DNA of 64,000 bases from Prostheceraeus crozeri (taxonomy: Eukaryota > Platyhelminthes > Polycladida > Euryleptidae). Of the stretch, positions 24,747 to 36,302 are shown piece after piece. The position numbers and the translations under genes were made by a program. Positions within the stretch are counted from its first letter, which is position 1; each line of letters opens with the position of its first letter. The stretch lies in contig CAJQUW010000619.1 of the NCBI GenBank assembly GCA_907163375.1, positions 1 to 64,000 of the forward strand, read 5' to 3'. The notes beneath the pieces are model-generated. The model did not search any database and was not told the DNA's origin. It saw only the letters and a program-made list of their open reading frames with translations.

Positions 24747-25520
24747 TAGTCATGTTTTGATGATTCGAGTCATATAGCATTGTAAATAATTAGATGCGAA
24801 AACGTTTTCCATGCTTACTGTGAATCATTCAATTTACGGAATCAATTTTTATATAAGCAGATGAATGTATTGAATCAATTTTAGCAAGCTTACTGGCCAG
24901 TGTAGAATAGGCATGTTCGTATGTGGATCTAGATAATTCGACAGGAGCAGCTCCTACGAAAACTCAATTTGGAAAAAGTTATGACGTTAGCCGAATAACC
25001 AATTCTACCCCCTCGTAACACACACATTGTTCATCACATACAACGGCATTTGCGGCATCAGATTTGCAAGGTGTGACAATTTTTGCTCCCTGACTGGCAG
25101 AAATCCTTCGAGCTAACTCGAACTAATTCTCTGAAATTCAATCTTGTTGAAATTACTAGAAATCGCTACCGGTGGATGATTGATGTCGTGTAGACTCTTC
25201 TCGCCTCAACATAATGTCAATATCAGCACTCGATTTGATTGCCAAATGCTAAATCATTCCAGACATCACTGCTGAACTGCATATCAATAGTTGCGCGAAG
25301 TGACTCTGAAACCGTGCGCATGTTGAGTCATGTCCAATGATCAAGGATCCTGAGACATAAGGCAGAGAATGCATCCTCCAAACCAAGAAGGTTTGCTCCA
25401 TAGAAATCCGAAAGGCATTGTTACGGACGTCGGGGATAATGTGCCTGAATAGTTAGACAGCCAGCACGAGCTTCTGCACGGACCGAGGCCGAAGATGTCG
25501 TTCGAGTTCTAAGTATTTCC

Positions 25521-26129
25521 CACAGAATTAGATTCATCTGCGCGCGCTTCGGTTTTCTAGAAAGGAAGAATTGTATGTAGCCTTAATATTGAAATGGCAC
25601 ATAACAATTAGACAACTTGTTCCTTCTCGAATGGATAATTCGTGTATCGCTTGCTATTGGAAATGGCAAACAATAAGCTGTCAGCAGAGGACACCAGAGC
25701 CAGTGAGAGATGCGTGAGTGCTGTGATATCACTTCGCACACACCAAAACACACATCGTCTAGCTAACATTCGATTCAATGTATGCTCTATATACAGTGTG
25801 AAATGCCGAGGAGAGGATGGTGTAATCATCAAGTGAACTAATTTTCGTACGGCTGCTACTTTCTTTAATAATGATCGGAAGGGTCAACATTATGGAGAAA
25901 ACTTGTGCGCAATGATCTGAATTCTTCTAATCTGAAAGAATTCGGGCAATCAAAGCACTTTGCTGGAACTCACATTAATCCACAAGCGACGCACGACTTT
26001 TTTCATATCTCTGTAAGGTATTAGGAATTCCTTTTTGCCCACCTAATAGGTTCCTCAATGTGCCGTCCATTTGGTATCAATCACACTTCTAGCAAACCGA
26101 AGCAGATAAACAAAATATTTAGTTCTGTT
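25521..26129. repeat. ~610-bp interspersed repeat, copy 2
   Basis: Matches 34-645 end to end. It begins CACAGAATTAG and ends AGTTCTGTT. The flanks GTATTTCC (left) and GTATTTTA (right) agree at 6 of 8 positions, again hinting at a target duplication of 8-9 bp. Open frames inside are short and not conserved between copies, so it is probably non-coding. Confidence 0.6.
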
Positions 26130-26933
26130 GTATTTTATCTTCTTGTCGGACATGATCAAAGAAAAAACACATCGTAAATTCAATGGGACGCAGATTACAA
26201 GTTCTGGTCAAAATGAAATTTTTATTAAGTTAAAAAATACTCGCACTCAGTCTAGAATCATAATATTTGACATGGAATATCTTTAGGTCATCCTATGATG
26301 TACATGTGTTATTGTCATGCTTCCGATCGTCCATGTTTACGAGAATGTAGTTAAGTGTGGAGGCTTGCCAACTCTGCGTGTGTCTAGGTTCATAGACAGG
26401 AGTGCATGAACATGGTAGGAAATGACTTGAAGACATTAAATGTCACAAATTATGACTCTGGGCGTAATACTTTCTATAATCAGAGAAAACATGGGAAATT
26501 TCATTTTTGCCAATAACGTTTATCTTCGTCCCACTGGACATGCATGTGCTTTTCTTTGACCATGTCTAACAAGAAGAGGAACCAGGTAGAACTCGGCAGA
26601 CGTGCAGATTCGTAGTAGGCATAGGATGTACATCATTCTGTGAAAGTCTCGTTTTCGGCCTCGTTCCCTGTAGAAACTCGTTCTGGCTGCCGGGCTAAAA
26701 AGATGACAGCTTCCGGTAGTCCGAGGTCGCCTGGAAGCGGTCGCTATTGTTATATAAACAAACCAGGAAGGTAGCGTCATAATGCGCGCTGAAAGCTTTA
26801 CTTGATCTTGGCACGATCATGCAGGGTGTGCTTCGCTGGTCTTGGTGATCTTCATGCAGAATTATCAGCTCAAAGACTGGGTTTGATTCCCAGCCGGCAA
26901 GCCATTCTTCACGGTGGTGCCAAGAGCAAGGCG
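26130..26933. other. No gene seen; possible SINE end
   Basis: No supported coding sequence. GGGTTTGATTCCCAGCC near 26880 is one mismatch from a B box with a perfect stem and could be the remains of a tRNA-derived SINE; no A box was found at the right distance. Confidence 0.3.
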
Positions 26934-27014
26934 CATTGAAATATCATTTCGACCTCGTGAAAGCCGGAGGTATTGAATTATTAGACAGTTTACGGAGGTT
27001 GACAATGGTACAAG
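26934..27014 (+). CDS. Candidate host exon, possibly armadillo-repeat
   Basis: The frame reads ALKYHFDLVKAGGIELLDSL then RRLTMVQ and ends CAAG|GTAAGC, a good donor. The pattern F-LV-AGGIE-L-SL resembles an armadillo repeat helix pair. The acceptor (GAGCAAG) lacks a clear pyrimidine tract, and no neighbouring exon was found on either side. It could be a lone exon of a large gene, a processed scrap or chance. Only the peptide pattern and donor support it. Confidence 0.3.
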
Positions 27015-27632
27015 GTAAGCTTATCAGCGTGCTTTGCAAATATCTATGGATCTTATCACTTCTCTTTGTATACAAACGCATTTTGATTGGATATCTCACA
27101 GCATGGCTTAGCGACACGAATCTACAGGTCTCAGATATTTGATTCTTCTACAGATCTAGTAACAGTGACTGCATCGGTGCCTGATTGAGCATCTGAAATT
27201 ACCGTTAAGAAACAGGTATTGTCCACTCTAGTCTCACCAACTCAAACAAAGTGAAAAGTCGGATTTTTGACGTTCGCTTAATGTCACGCTCACAAATGAA
27301 GACAGTTCCTGCTGTCTCAATATCCAAGGAATGAATTGCACATAACGATAAGGTGGAGCAGGGTTCTAAAGTCAATCAAATCAAATTTGCTGGGCATGAC
27401 GAAGGAACCAGAATAATCAGAAGAAACACAATACTGTCTTCCAACATCTCTTTATCAACATGTTTCTCAGACATTATAGCTTGGTTCCATGTGTAGGGAA
27501 GGCCATTACCGCACTATCATACGGGATCTTAGGGTTCAGACTAGACATGTGCGAATTCGACCCGCTCCGATCCGAGCCCGACCTGTATTTGAGTTCAACT
27601 AGGGTTAATTTAACAGACGGAAAACACCTGCA

Positions 27633-27698
27633 CGTCTTGGTGGATTTGAACCACCGACCTCTGGCATTCTACATGTCTACCAACTGAGCTGTCGACGG
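27633..27698 (-). repeat. tRNA-derived SINE head
   Basis: The reverse complement contains AGCTCAGTTGGTAGA (A box) and GGTGG TTCAAAT CCACC (B box with a perfect T stem). The acceptor pairs over four bases only and the anticodon arm is not normal. This is the 5' end of a tRNA-derived SINE reading leftward. Confidence 0.6.
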
Positions 27699-28119
27699 GC
27701 GATAGTGTGATATAAGTCCTCAATTGAAGAACCCACGTAAGAGAGTCAGATGGCTTCATCCCTCAAGACAACATAGCATTAGCCCTCAAGCCAAACTACT
27801 GAAGCAAGGTTTCAGCAGTTTTTAACGAATTTATGATGCCCATGCACTTTTAAAATTTGATTAATCTTTGTTGACTTCCTTTGCATATATTCCATAAATG
27901 TCCATGTATACATGAACTTGTTATAGAATAATGAATATACGTACAAGTCCTCAATTGCAAGTACAAATATTGGTCTTATAGAATTTCTTCATATTATCAT
28001 TTTGAGAAAATACACTAATAGAGTAACAATACAGAACAGAGTAAGAAAAAAGACGATTGTGAATAAGTATCTGACTTAAACTTGTGTATGATTCGAACAT
28101 CTTTGGATGTGGTTTCGTA

Positions 28120-28172
28120 CAGTTCCATACCGATGCGAGGCCTTTCAGCCGTCAACGACGGTCATCTTCAGG
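28120..28172 (-). ncRNA. Hammerhead-like motif (tentative)
   Basis: Reading leftward from 28171: CTGAAGA (fits the CUGANGA core), then a stem CCGTC-GTT-GACGG, then GAAA. Core boxes and stem II are in hammerhead order. The closing base pair of stem II is wrong (U-U), and stems I and III are not clear, so activity is doubtful. PLEs and some retrotransposons are known to carry hammerheads. It lies downstream of the SINE head at 28355-28425 on the same strand. Confidence 0.3.
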
Positions 28173-28354
28173 TTCCATGTCAGTATGAAAGACTTTTCTT
28201 ATTACATAATGATTCTGCCAAGTCTTCAATTCAATTTTTCTTTTTTTGCTTTTCCCTGTCTCACCCAATGCACAAGGGGTGGGGAAGCCGTCCACACCGG
28301 CATCTCTAAGCAGCTCTCTTCGCAGCCTCCAGAGAGCGGTGGTGACTCCCGAGG

Positions 28355-28425
28355 TGGACAGACTCGAGCCCTGGACCTTCCACACTTCCACATCGAAGCA
28401 CGGCCCTTAACCAACTGAGCTATGC
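28355..28425 (-). repeat. tRNA-derived SINE head, second type
   Basis: The reverse complement starts GCATAGCTCAGTTGGTTAAG (A box) and has GGGCTCGAGTC (B box with changes). The sequence after the tRNA part differs from that at 27.6 kb, so this is another SINE family or a tRNA pseudogene. Confidence 0.5.
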
Positions 28426-28922
28426 TATCACATAATCTATGTGTGATTTTGTTCGATAGCGCACACAACACATGGCAGGTGCTGGAGTCCTCACACATTA
28501 AATGAGCTGCCGCGCACTCTGATATAATCAGTGACATACACAGTAAGTGATGCAATCGGGAACTTTGCGGCAAATTCGAGTCTCCCGCTGAGAAATGGAA
28601 AAGCATGATTTTTCTTGAGAGATACTCCATAGTGTCTATCCCCATGCAGCTGCCATCAGGCTGGCCGCGAGTTGTTCAAATACTGAGGCTCAAACAGATT
28701 TATTCGGATATTGTAGGACTATGTTCTGGTGGAATAAGAAATAGAAAAACCATTACTTCAGTTTATGAATGAATTTTTGAAATACCTAGAAGGGTTCCTA
28801 CTGATTTTTAGCGATGCCCTAACCTTGCACTAAGAATTCCGTAAAGGCGACGTTTCTTTCATACTTTCTCACAATTTGAAGCTTCAAGAGCTAATTGTAA
28901 TCGGTGCACACAAAGAACTTAC

Positions 28923-29159
28923 TCTGCAAATGATTAGAAACCCAGTCATTTTCTTCGTCTTCGGGGGTGAGATATTTGGATCGGTCGCTCGCTGGATATG
29001 CTGGGGCCATTCGCTGCCGTTGAATGTTCATCAACCTCATTGCCGAGTCACGAAGACGTTGAAGGCCTGGAGAATGAAATCCAAATTTTACTGGTGGCAC
29101 ATACAAAGGACTTTCATCACTCTCGGTCTCTCTTTCATCTGAGATAGGACTGCCCGCAA
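28923..29159 (-). CDS. Candidate host exon, phase 1-1, unknown product
   Basis: On the minus strand a pyrimidine-rich tract ending TTTGTAACAG lies just before 29159, and the strong donor A|GTAAGT follows 28923. The 237-bp exon is open and symmetric (phase 1 at both ends). It includes DERETESDESPLYVPPVKFG and LQRLRDSAMRLMNIQRQRM, a predicted amphipathic helix. If transcription starts upstream and no intron is removed, a Met at 29217 gives a 22-residue signal-peptide-like lead instead, and the product would look like a secreted peptide precursor. I do not recognise the family and see no dibasic sites in a clear precursor pattern. Confidence 0.42.
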
Positions 29160-30276
29160 CTGTTACAAAGCAAAAGTAGCATGAAAATATTGTCAGAGTT
29201 AAATCGATGCCACGCATGATGTTATGGTCGAAGAAATGATCGTTAACTATCAGAGCGATGATGCACACGAGGTGATGGAAAAGATAAAAATTCTTGACTA
29301 ACGTCAATCCTCCAGCCTTGCTCTGTTTAGCCTTCCCGGCCCTGTGTGTCTGTACAACGCCTTAGTGCGTCCCAAGTATATTACAAAGTGATCAGAGTAG
29401 AGCTCGACGATCTATATAGCATGAAACTCATCCCTCTTACGTAAATCCGCGGCCTACATATTCAAATGTTAGCCTGTCATAACTGCAATACAAAAGCCGC
29501 AGATTGAGAATGATTGGTTGACTCGCAACCAATCAAAGAGCCGCAAAGAATAGAAAACAACTGCGATACGTTTAATCATTCTTGATCCCAGAAATCAGCT
29601 GCAATAGACTGTGGAATTTTTTTAGTTTCAGCAAAAGAGTGATCTACAATTGAACATGTGTGGGTGTGTGTTCGATTTGAATTGAAACATCTATATTTAT
29701 TCAGCTAATCGCCGACTGCTAGTTAACGCGTGATCTAAAGGAGAGGAATTTACTATATGAAGGATTATCACTTATCCGATAAACAGACTTTTCCACCCAC
29801 GTAATGCCATATTTATCAAAACTCCAACAAATTAATCACCGTAAACACTTCCTCTGTTTCGGACTTTTCGGATAAGAATTAATTGATGCGAAAAACTGGA
29901 ACCTTGTGTTGTCTTTCAATTAATCCCTTTTGTTTATTATCAATTTTTGAATTCAATGGCGAGCCTGCATTGCAGTGCCGAGTTTTATCTTTCACATGAT
30001 GTTTCAGACAATATGATGCATCATTACATCTTTGAATGACACAAGTAGAATGTGGGCGGCACATTTGTTCTCATTTTATTGAAAGCAAGTTAAGATGTAA
30101 TGCAATAGTTAAATATCACATTATTGACATTTGTAGATTACTAGAAACACTTTAGACTATTAATTGAATTCTATATGTCAACGCAATGCATGAATTCGAC
30201 AGTATAGAATCCATGCTTGAGAGACACTATGAAGCAAGTCAAAAATGTTGATGCATGTCTTCAAACTTCTAAGATT

Positions 30277-31098
30277 CTTTTCTTTGTGAGCGCAAATTTG
30301 AATAATCCATGAAAAATTAGATTCATTTGTCACGAATAATTTCATTTCTTGGTCACGCTGCATCTCATAGAGATTCTATCTCAGAACTGAATACAACAAA
30401 GCTGCATCCTGTCACTTAATGGGCAAACATTAAGTCAGCGTAATGCTGAAGACTGACATACAGACAAATGGTGACGTCACACTACAGTGGTTTGACAGAA
30501 AATGATAATAAGACATGTATGAAATTTAGAGACAATTAGCAAAGTTAAAGTAAAGATAAGTTAAAAACAAACTCTTTCTGTAAACAAAGAGATAGACTGT
30601 AAAATGAATGGCAGTCGCCTCAAGTTGCAAGTTCAAGCATGTCAGAACATCTTATGACTGAAAAAAGGGTGATGGAAGATAGTGTTGTTCTTCTTGTCGT
30701 GCCATTCTCGTGCAGCCATTTTGGGACATGCTCTCCAATGCGACAATGGAAGTGCTGTTCTGCCAATATAGTCCAATTAATGTTGTTTATTGTCTCTTAA
30801 TTTCATGCTTGTCTTATTATCATTTTCTGCCAGACCACTGTAGTGTGACGTCACCATTTGCCTGTAAGTCGCTCGTCAGCATTACGCTGATGAATGTGTG
30901 ACGTCACCATTTGCCTGTAAGTCGCTCGTCAGCATTACGCTGATGAATGTTTGCCCATTAAGTGACAAATGCAACTTTGTTGCCATCAGTTCTGAGATAG
31001 AATCTCTATGAGACGCATCATGACCAAGATATAAAATTATTCGTGACAAATGAGTCTAATTTTCCATGTGTTATTCAAATTAGTGCACACAAAGAAGA
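30277..31098. repeat. Fold-back repeat with ~260-bp arms and a 53-bp tandem duplication
   Basis: The left arm 30277-30537 and right arm 30788-31098 are inverted copies (shared blocks: GAGATTCTATCTCAGAACTG, CACTTAATGGGCAAACATT, AATGGTGACGTCACAC). The right arm holds a perfect 53-bp tandem duplication at 30843-30895 and 30896-30948, containing TGACGTCA. The ~250-nt loop has no clear gene. This is a fold-back element of unknown family. Confidence 0.82.
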
Positions 31099-32803
31099 TT
31101 TTTCACTTTCATTTATTACATTTCTTCAGACATCTTGATCTCTTAAATTGACAGAACATCGATCAACTTTGCTTTTTTGATGTCATCCTGATCATTTAAA
31201 ATGAGTAATACGAAACTTTTCACATTCAAATCTTCAAGCATGTCTTCAAGCACGTCATTCCTCAAGCAATATGGACTAAGTACATTGGTTTGCGCGTAAA
31301 TTTCAAAGTTTGTGAGGACTTAAGGGTCATAATGAAATAGCACTACACAGCAACAGATTGTGTGGTAAAGAGGGATATTTTCATTTGAAAGGAAAACAAA
31401 GCATTCAACACTCTCCCAACTAATGTTATTGCAACGTGTATAGTTTCTGCAATGATCCAGCGGATTGAGAAAGTCAGAAGTTCGGAAATCTAGAACTTGC
31501 GCTAATTCTAATCAATGAATAAAAGCAAGTTAAAGATGTTGTGATGAATATATAGAAATCAAACAAGATTTTGGATATAATGAAAGCATTGTCATGACTT
31601 CACAGGAGCAAATTCTTCGGTTTTTATTATGCCCATTATCATCAACTCTTCTTAAGTTGAACTCAAACAATTGACGACCTCCGAAATAGATCCGTTAATT
31701 TTCGGAATTTCAATTTTCGTGTTCGTCAATGTCAATCACAACAGTAGTCACTTGAGCAAAAGTCGATACGTTGACAGCATGCGATGGCTGTCCCACCCTA
31801 CGTGGGTGGAGCATGATAAATGAAAAAGATAGCAACAAGTTGATGGATAGATTGAAGATCAGAGTCTTATAGATCAAAGTTCATTTGTTGATTGAGAGAT
31901 CTTGTAAATAGAGAATCTTTTCCCGCTATGCACGTGCATCAAATTTCCAATCAAGATTTCATGATCTTCGGACTCCGAAATTGTTTTAGATCAGCATTGC
32001 ATTTGTTCATTCTGATGAAGAAAAATTGAAGACCATATGCACAAAAGAAAGGATTCTAAAATAATGTGTATGCTGGAATATTAAGCACCCCTACCAACCA
32101 GCAATCATTTGATTTCAGAAATCCGATATTTTCATAGTCCACATTAAAAATGCAATAAAGTAATGCCATTGTATAAAGCCTGCAGCTAAAAAACTCAATG
32201 TTTCAACAACCGTCATTCTGAAGAGAGATTTTTTATTCAACATTACGTGTGCAATGTACAACATTAAAACTTGTTTGAAATGATTTAATGAAGCCAAGTT
32301 TTTTCTTCACTGTTGAGGGAATTTCAGTAATTTACAATGTCTATTGAGAATTCTCTACATCAAAGTTGAAATTGAGGCCTTTGAATTTATGCTGATGAAC
32401 GCGAGCTGAAGCAAAAAGCATGCCAAAAATGTCGAAATGTCGATGAATCATCAGCAAATTGCTGTACAGATAGGAACGCAATTGCGGGTAAAATATTGTT
32501 AGCTCTAGTTTGAGAAAAATCGTCCTACGCGGCAGTGTCCTCCGGATCCAAACTTCGAGCCCGGTTCAGATCACATCAATGAAAATGTCCACGTTCAACT
32601 TGATATGTCTCCGAAGTCCCTACGTCAGTGATAAAAGAACAGTAGCCAGTCTATGCCCTGTAAAGTGTTACAAATTGCCATAAAACATCAGAAATTGAAG
32701 CAAAATTTCACACAGACAGAATAACCACTTTTGAAAAATGGAGGCTTATATGCGATGTGCTAGCGATCACTGCTGGTTAGCAAAAACTTGAGAAAGATAA
32801 GAT
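31099..32803. other. No gene seen
   Basis: AT-rich sequence with a small hairpin near 31795 (CCACCCTACGTGGGTGG). No exon or element was recognised. Confidence 0.4.
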
Positions 32804-32984
32804 TCGTTTGTCCAAAATGGTAGCAAAAATAGCAGTTCTCTCGAGATACTTTTTATGGTCAGAGTAAGAAAGTAATAAGTTAAAATGGCTTTGACAGGGC
32901 CTTCGGCGTCCAGCGCCTTCTCTCGGTCGATGTAATTGGTAAAGTCGGCAGCCTGTGTGAAGGTTTATAAAGAGTTGAGTGATA

Positions 32985-33830
32985 TTAAGAAGTGTGTTGT
33001 GCGTCAAGTGTGAGGTGATTGAAGTGTGAAGACAGACTGTACTGCGGTAGTTCATGTTTTCTATTGATTTTCGGCTGAAGCTGTGTGATTGCTTTTGATT
33101 CGGTAAATGTTGTGTCGCGAGTGTTATCGAGTTTAGCAATGAAACCGACCTGAAAATCCCCGACGTCGCCTATGTCGTTGTGCTTATTTCTAATATGCTC
33201 ATACAAGGCACTGCTAATTGATTTATTCTTAATGGCTCTTTTGTGTTCGTTGTGCCTAGTTATAAACTTACGAGCGGTTTTACCAATATAAAATTCATTG
33301 CAGCGTTGACAAGTGTACTTGTAAACTACAAACTTATCATTGCAGGAGTATTTAATTAATTGCAAACAAATGTCACAGTTACAATTGTTTCTATATTTTT
33401 TGTTATTAAGATACTTAGCTGACTGTTTTCCATAGTCGTTAGCAATTTTAATTGGCAAGTCATACTTCTTAATGGCTTTCTTTATTAAGTTATTGCATTT
33501 GTCGCTAATGTATGGTACTTTAAGTGTACTCTTATCAGTATTACTATTTTTGTTTTTATTTTTCTTGTTTTTCCTTTTTCTCTTACAATCACCCTCTTTG
33601 TAGCCATTTTCTTTTAGTATCTTAGAAAAAGTTGTTAAACTCTCTTGAGTTGTAGAGTCATCGCTGCAGCGTTTTTCTATGCTAGATATTCTATTTGCAA
33701 TGAAGTTAGTCTTAACATGCGTCGGAACGAATGAATCCTTTCTAAGAGTGATATTGGAATGACTAGACTTATGGTACCAAGAGTATTTGACTCGTTGGTC
33801 TACAATTTTTATTTTTAGATCTAGGAACGG
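32985..33830 (-). mobile_element. PLE C-terminal part with GIY-YIG endonuclease (left arm)
   Basis: The open frame reads outward from PFLDLKI (end of the PLE reverse transcriptase) through a Lys/Arg/Asn-rich linker to the GIY-YIG domain. Visible parts, counted from the Met at 33458, are NCNCDIC at 25-31, CQRC at 50-53, YIGKT at 57-61, an Arg in ARKFITRHNEH, and the presumed catalytic Glu in FTESKA. Cys-rich segments around a GIY-YIG core are typical of PLE endonucleases. The domain nicks target DNA for reverse transcription. Most of the reverse transcriptase is missing, so this is a 5'-truncated copy. Confidence 0.88.
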
Positions 33831-33838
33831 ATCTAGAA

Positions 33839-34684
33839 CCGTTCCTAGATCTAAAAATAAAAATTGTAGACCAACGAGTCAAATACTCTTGGTACCATAA
33901 GTCTAGTCATTCCAATATCACTCTTAGAAAGGATTCCTTCGTTCCGACGCATGTTAAGACTAACTTCATTGCAAATAGAATATCTAGCATAGAAAAACGC
34001 TGCAGCGATGACTCTACAACTCAAGAGAGTTTAACAACTTTTTCTAAGATACTAAAAGAAAATGGCTACAAAGAGGGTGATTGTAAGAGAAAAAGGAAAA
34101 ACAAGAAAAATAAAAACAAAAATAGTAATACTGATAAGAGTACACTTAAAGTACCATACATTAGCGACAAATGCAATAACTTAATAAAGAAAGCCATTAA
34201 GAAGTATGACTTGCCAATTAAAATTGCTAACGACTATGGAAAACAGTCAGCTAAGTATCTTAATAACAAAAAATATAGAAACAATTGTAACTGTGACATT
34301 TGTTTGCAATTAATTAAATACTCCTGCAATGATAAGTTTGTAGTTTACAAGTACACTTGTCAACGCTGCAATGAATTTTATATTGGTAAAACCGCTCGTA
34401 AGTTTATAACTAGGCACAACGAACACAAAAGAGCCATTAAGAATAAATCAATTAGCAGTGCCTTGTATGAGCATATTAGAAATAAGCACAACGACATAGG
34501 CGACGTCGGGGATTTTCAGGTCGGTTTCATTGCTAAACTCGATAACACTCGCGACACAACATTTACCGAATCAAAAGCAATCACACAGCTTCAGCCGAAA
34601 ATCAATAGAAAACATGAACTACCGCAGTACAGTCTGTCTTCACACTTCAATCACCTCACACTTGACGCACAACACACTTCTTAA
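33839..34684 (+). mobile_element. PLE C-terminal part with GIY-YIG endonuclease (right arm)
   Basis: Mirror copy of the left arm with the same protein; the one arm difference inside the frame is synonymous. The 3' part after the stop (34687-34865) contains GAAGGCGCTGGACGCCGAAGG, a short stem followed by GAA, in the position where other PLE copies here carry a similar motif. Frame content and domain order are as in the left arm. Confidence 0.88.
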
Positions 34685-34865
34685 TATCACTCAACTCTTT
34701 ATAAACCTTCACACAGGCTGCCGACTTTACCAATTACATCGACCGAGAGAAGGCGCTGGACGCCGAAGGCCCTGTCAAAGCCATTTTAACTTATTACTTT
34801 CTTACTCTGACCATAAAAAGTATCTCGAGAGAACTGCTATTTTTGCTACCATTTTGGACAAACGA

Positions 34866-35761
34866 TAATGACGAATCTCTCTCGCCGCATGGTCAACTAC
34901 GTAAGATAAGATTATTTTCTCTTCAACTTGCTTGTTATTTGTAGTGGTTTCTTTAATGACACAAGCCAATCTCAACAACACTGTTCATCGTGATGAAACA
35001 TGGAAACATGATGGCATCATAAGAAGCGTGGGATTGTATCAAATGACAACCGATAAAATGGTTTGCAGAATGAAGCAATGCATGCATTGACATTTCTAGA
35101 CGCCTTGGAAGGATAATAGCCCCAAAGTGGGAAAGTTCTTTCTCAAATTGAATGAAATTCTGTATGTTGGTGTAAATTGTTCTCAGCTACGTGTATATAC
35201 ATGTATATGTATGCATACCTAGTTTCAGACAAGAAGAATTTGGCCATTTTGCTCTTGAAGATGTCTACAAGGAGAAATCGCATAGGATCTTGCGTTTCTA
35301 CAACATTTTATTAATCTTCATTAAAGTCGACACATCCAATAAAGAGTATTTTTACTTTGTTGGATTCTGAGATTTGCTTGTAGTGAATAACAACATTGGG
35401 AAAGTCATGAAATGCGGTAAGTATGATGTTTATTTGATGGAATTCTTCTCCAGAGACGGAAGTGTAGCAAATCAGTTTATCCTTTGACTCTTGGCATCGG
35501 TGAAAAAGCATTTCCTTTTAAGGCAAAGTTGCCTTTGAATTATCGCCATGAACAAAGCCTCTATTTCCTGTATTATTCACAAACAAATGAATAACAATGA
35601 TAATCTTGTTTAAAACACTGCTACAAGAAGTTATATTAAGATAAACGAATCCAACGGTAAAGCATGTAATTGTTCAATGTAATGAATTCACCTAATGCTG
35701 CAAGCAATCGGCTATTTGGATTGCGATGCATGCTGAAATTTTGCCCAAAATCGTAGAATTA
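34866..35761. other. No gene seen
   Basis: AT-rich flank of the palindrome. No repeats or exons recognised. Confidence 0.4.
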
Positions 35762-36302
35762 AGGCTGCATCACATCACCTATGTGTTGCGTGTTCAGCGT
35801 CATAGATATAGGTTAATAAACTATTCATATCTATGGTGAAACTTCAAGCGCAAAAGGTAACAATTGAACATGTGCATGTACATGTTACACGATGAGAGGA
35901 ATGAAAGGTCATGGACTATTATGAAATGTGAATGTAGCTGTCAAAACGCAGAAGTTGAAAAATGTTCAACTAGAGACAATCTGATTGGATGTGAGTTATG
36001 ACCAGGAAGATCTATGAAAAATGATAAGGAATTCTGTATCACACTATTCATAGACATCTTTGTTATGACGTTGCAGTGCAATAACTTCTTGCAGGTTAGC
36101 CGGCATGTACATGCTTCCATTTCACACTTCGTTCAAAACGCAACACGGAACATGTAGGTGATGTGACATGGACTCAGCTGCTATAACGCTGTAATCCTTT
36201 AACCTCTTATGTGGTTACATGTACGTGTTGGCGTTTCAGACGACGTTCGAAGCGCAACACGCAACACTTAACATGTAACACGTAAGTGATGTGATGCGGC
36301 CT
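35762..36302. mobile_element. 541-bp MITE with TTA duplication (PIF/Harbinger-like)
   Basis: The ends AGGCTGCATCACATCAC and GTGATGTGATGCGGCCT are inverted repeats with one mismatch in the first 17 bp, and the similarity runs on through GTGTTGCGTGTT-like sequence. TTA lies on both sides (35759-35761 and 36303-36305). A 3-bp TWA target is typical of PIF/Harbinger. No transposase is encoded. Confidence 0.82.

Larger units (their letters stand above)
32804..34865. repeat. 2,062-bp near-perfect palindrome made of two PLE copies
   Basis: Every position i pairs with 67669 minus i, with no gap. The centre is between 33834 and 33835. By eye only two of 1,031 arm positions fail to pair: 33831/33838 next to the centre and 33732/33937. 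There is no spacer. The match ends sharply at 32804 and 34865. Each arm holds the same 5'-truncated PLE, starting at the conserved PFLDLKI segment and pointing outward. Confidence 0.95.

Noticed and set aside
26520-26780. 86-codon minus-strand frame
   Set aside because: No start, splice or domain support; composition matches a non-coding GC-richer patch.
27633-28425. Two tRNA genes
   Set aside because: Both lack proper acceptor and anticodon stems and look like SINE heads.
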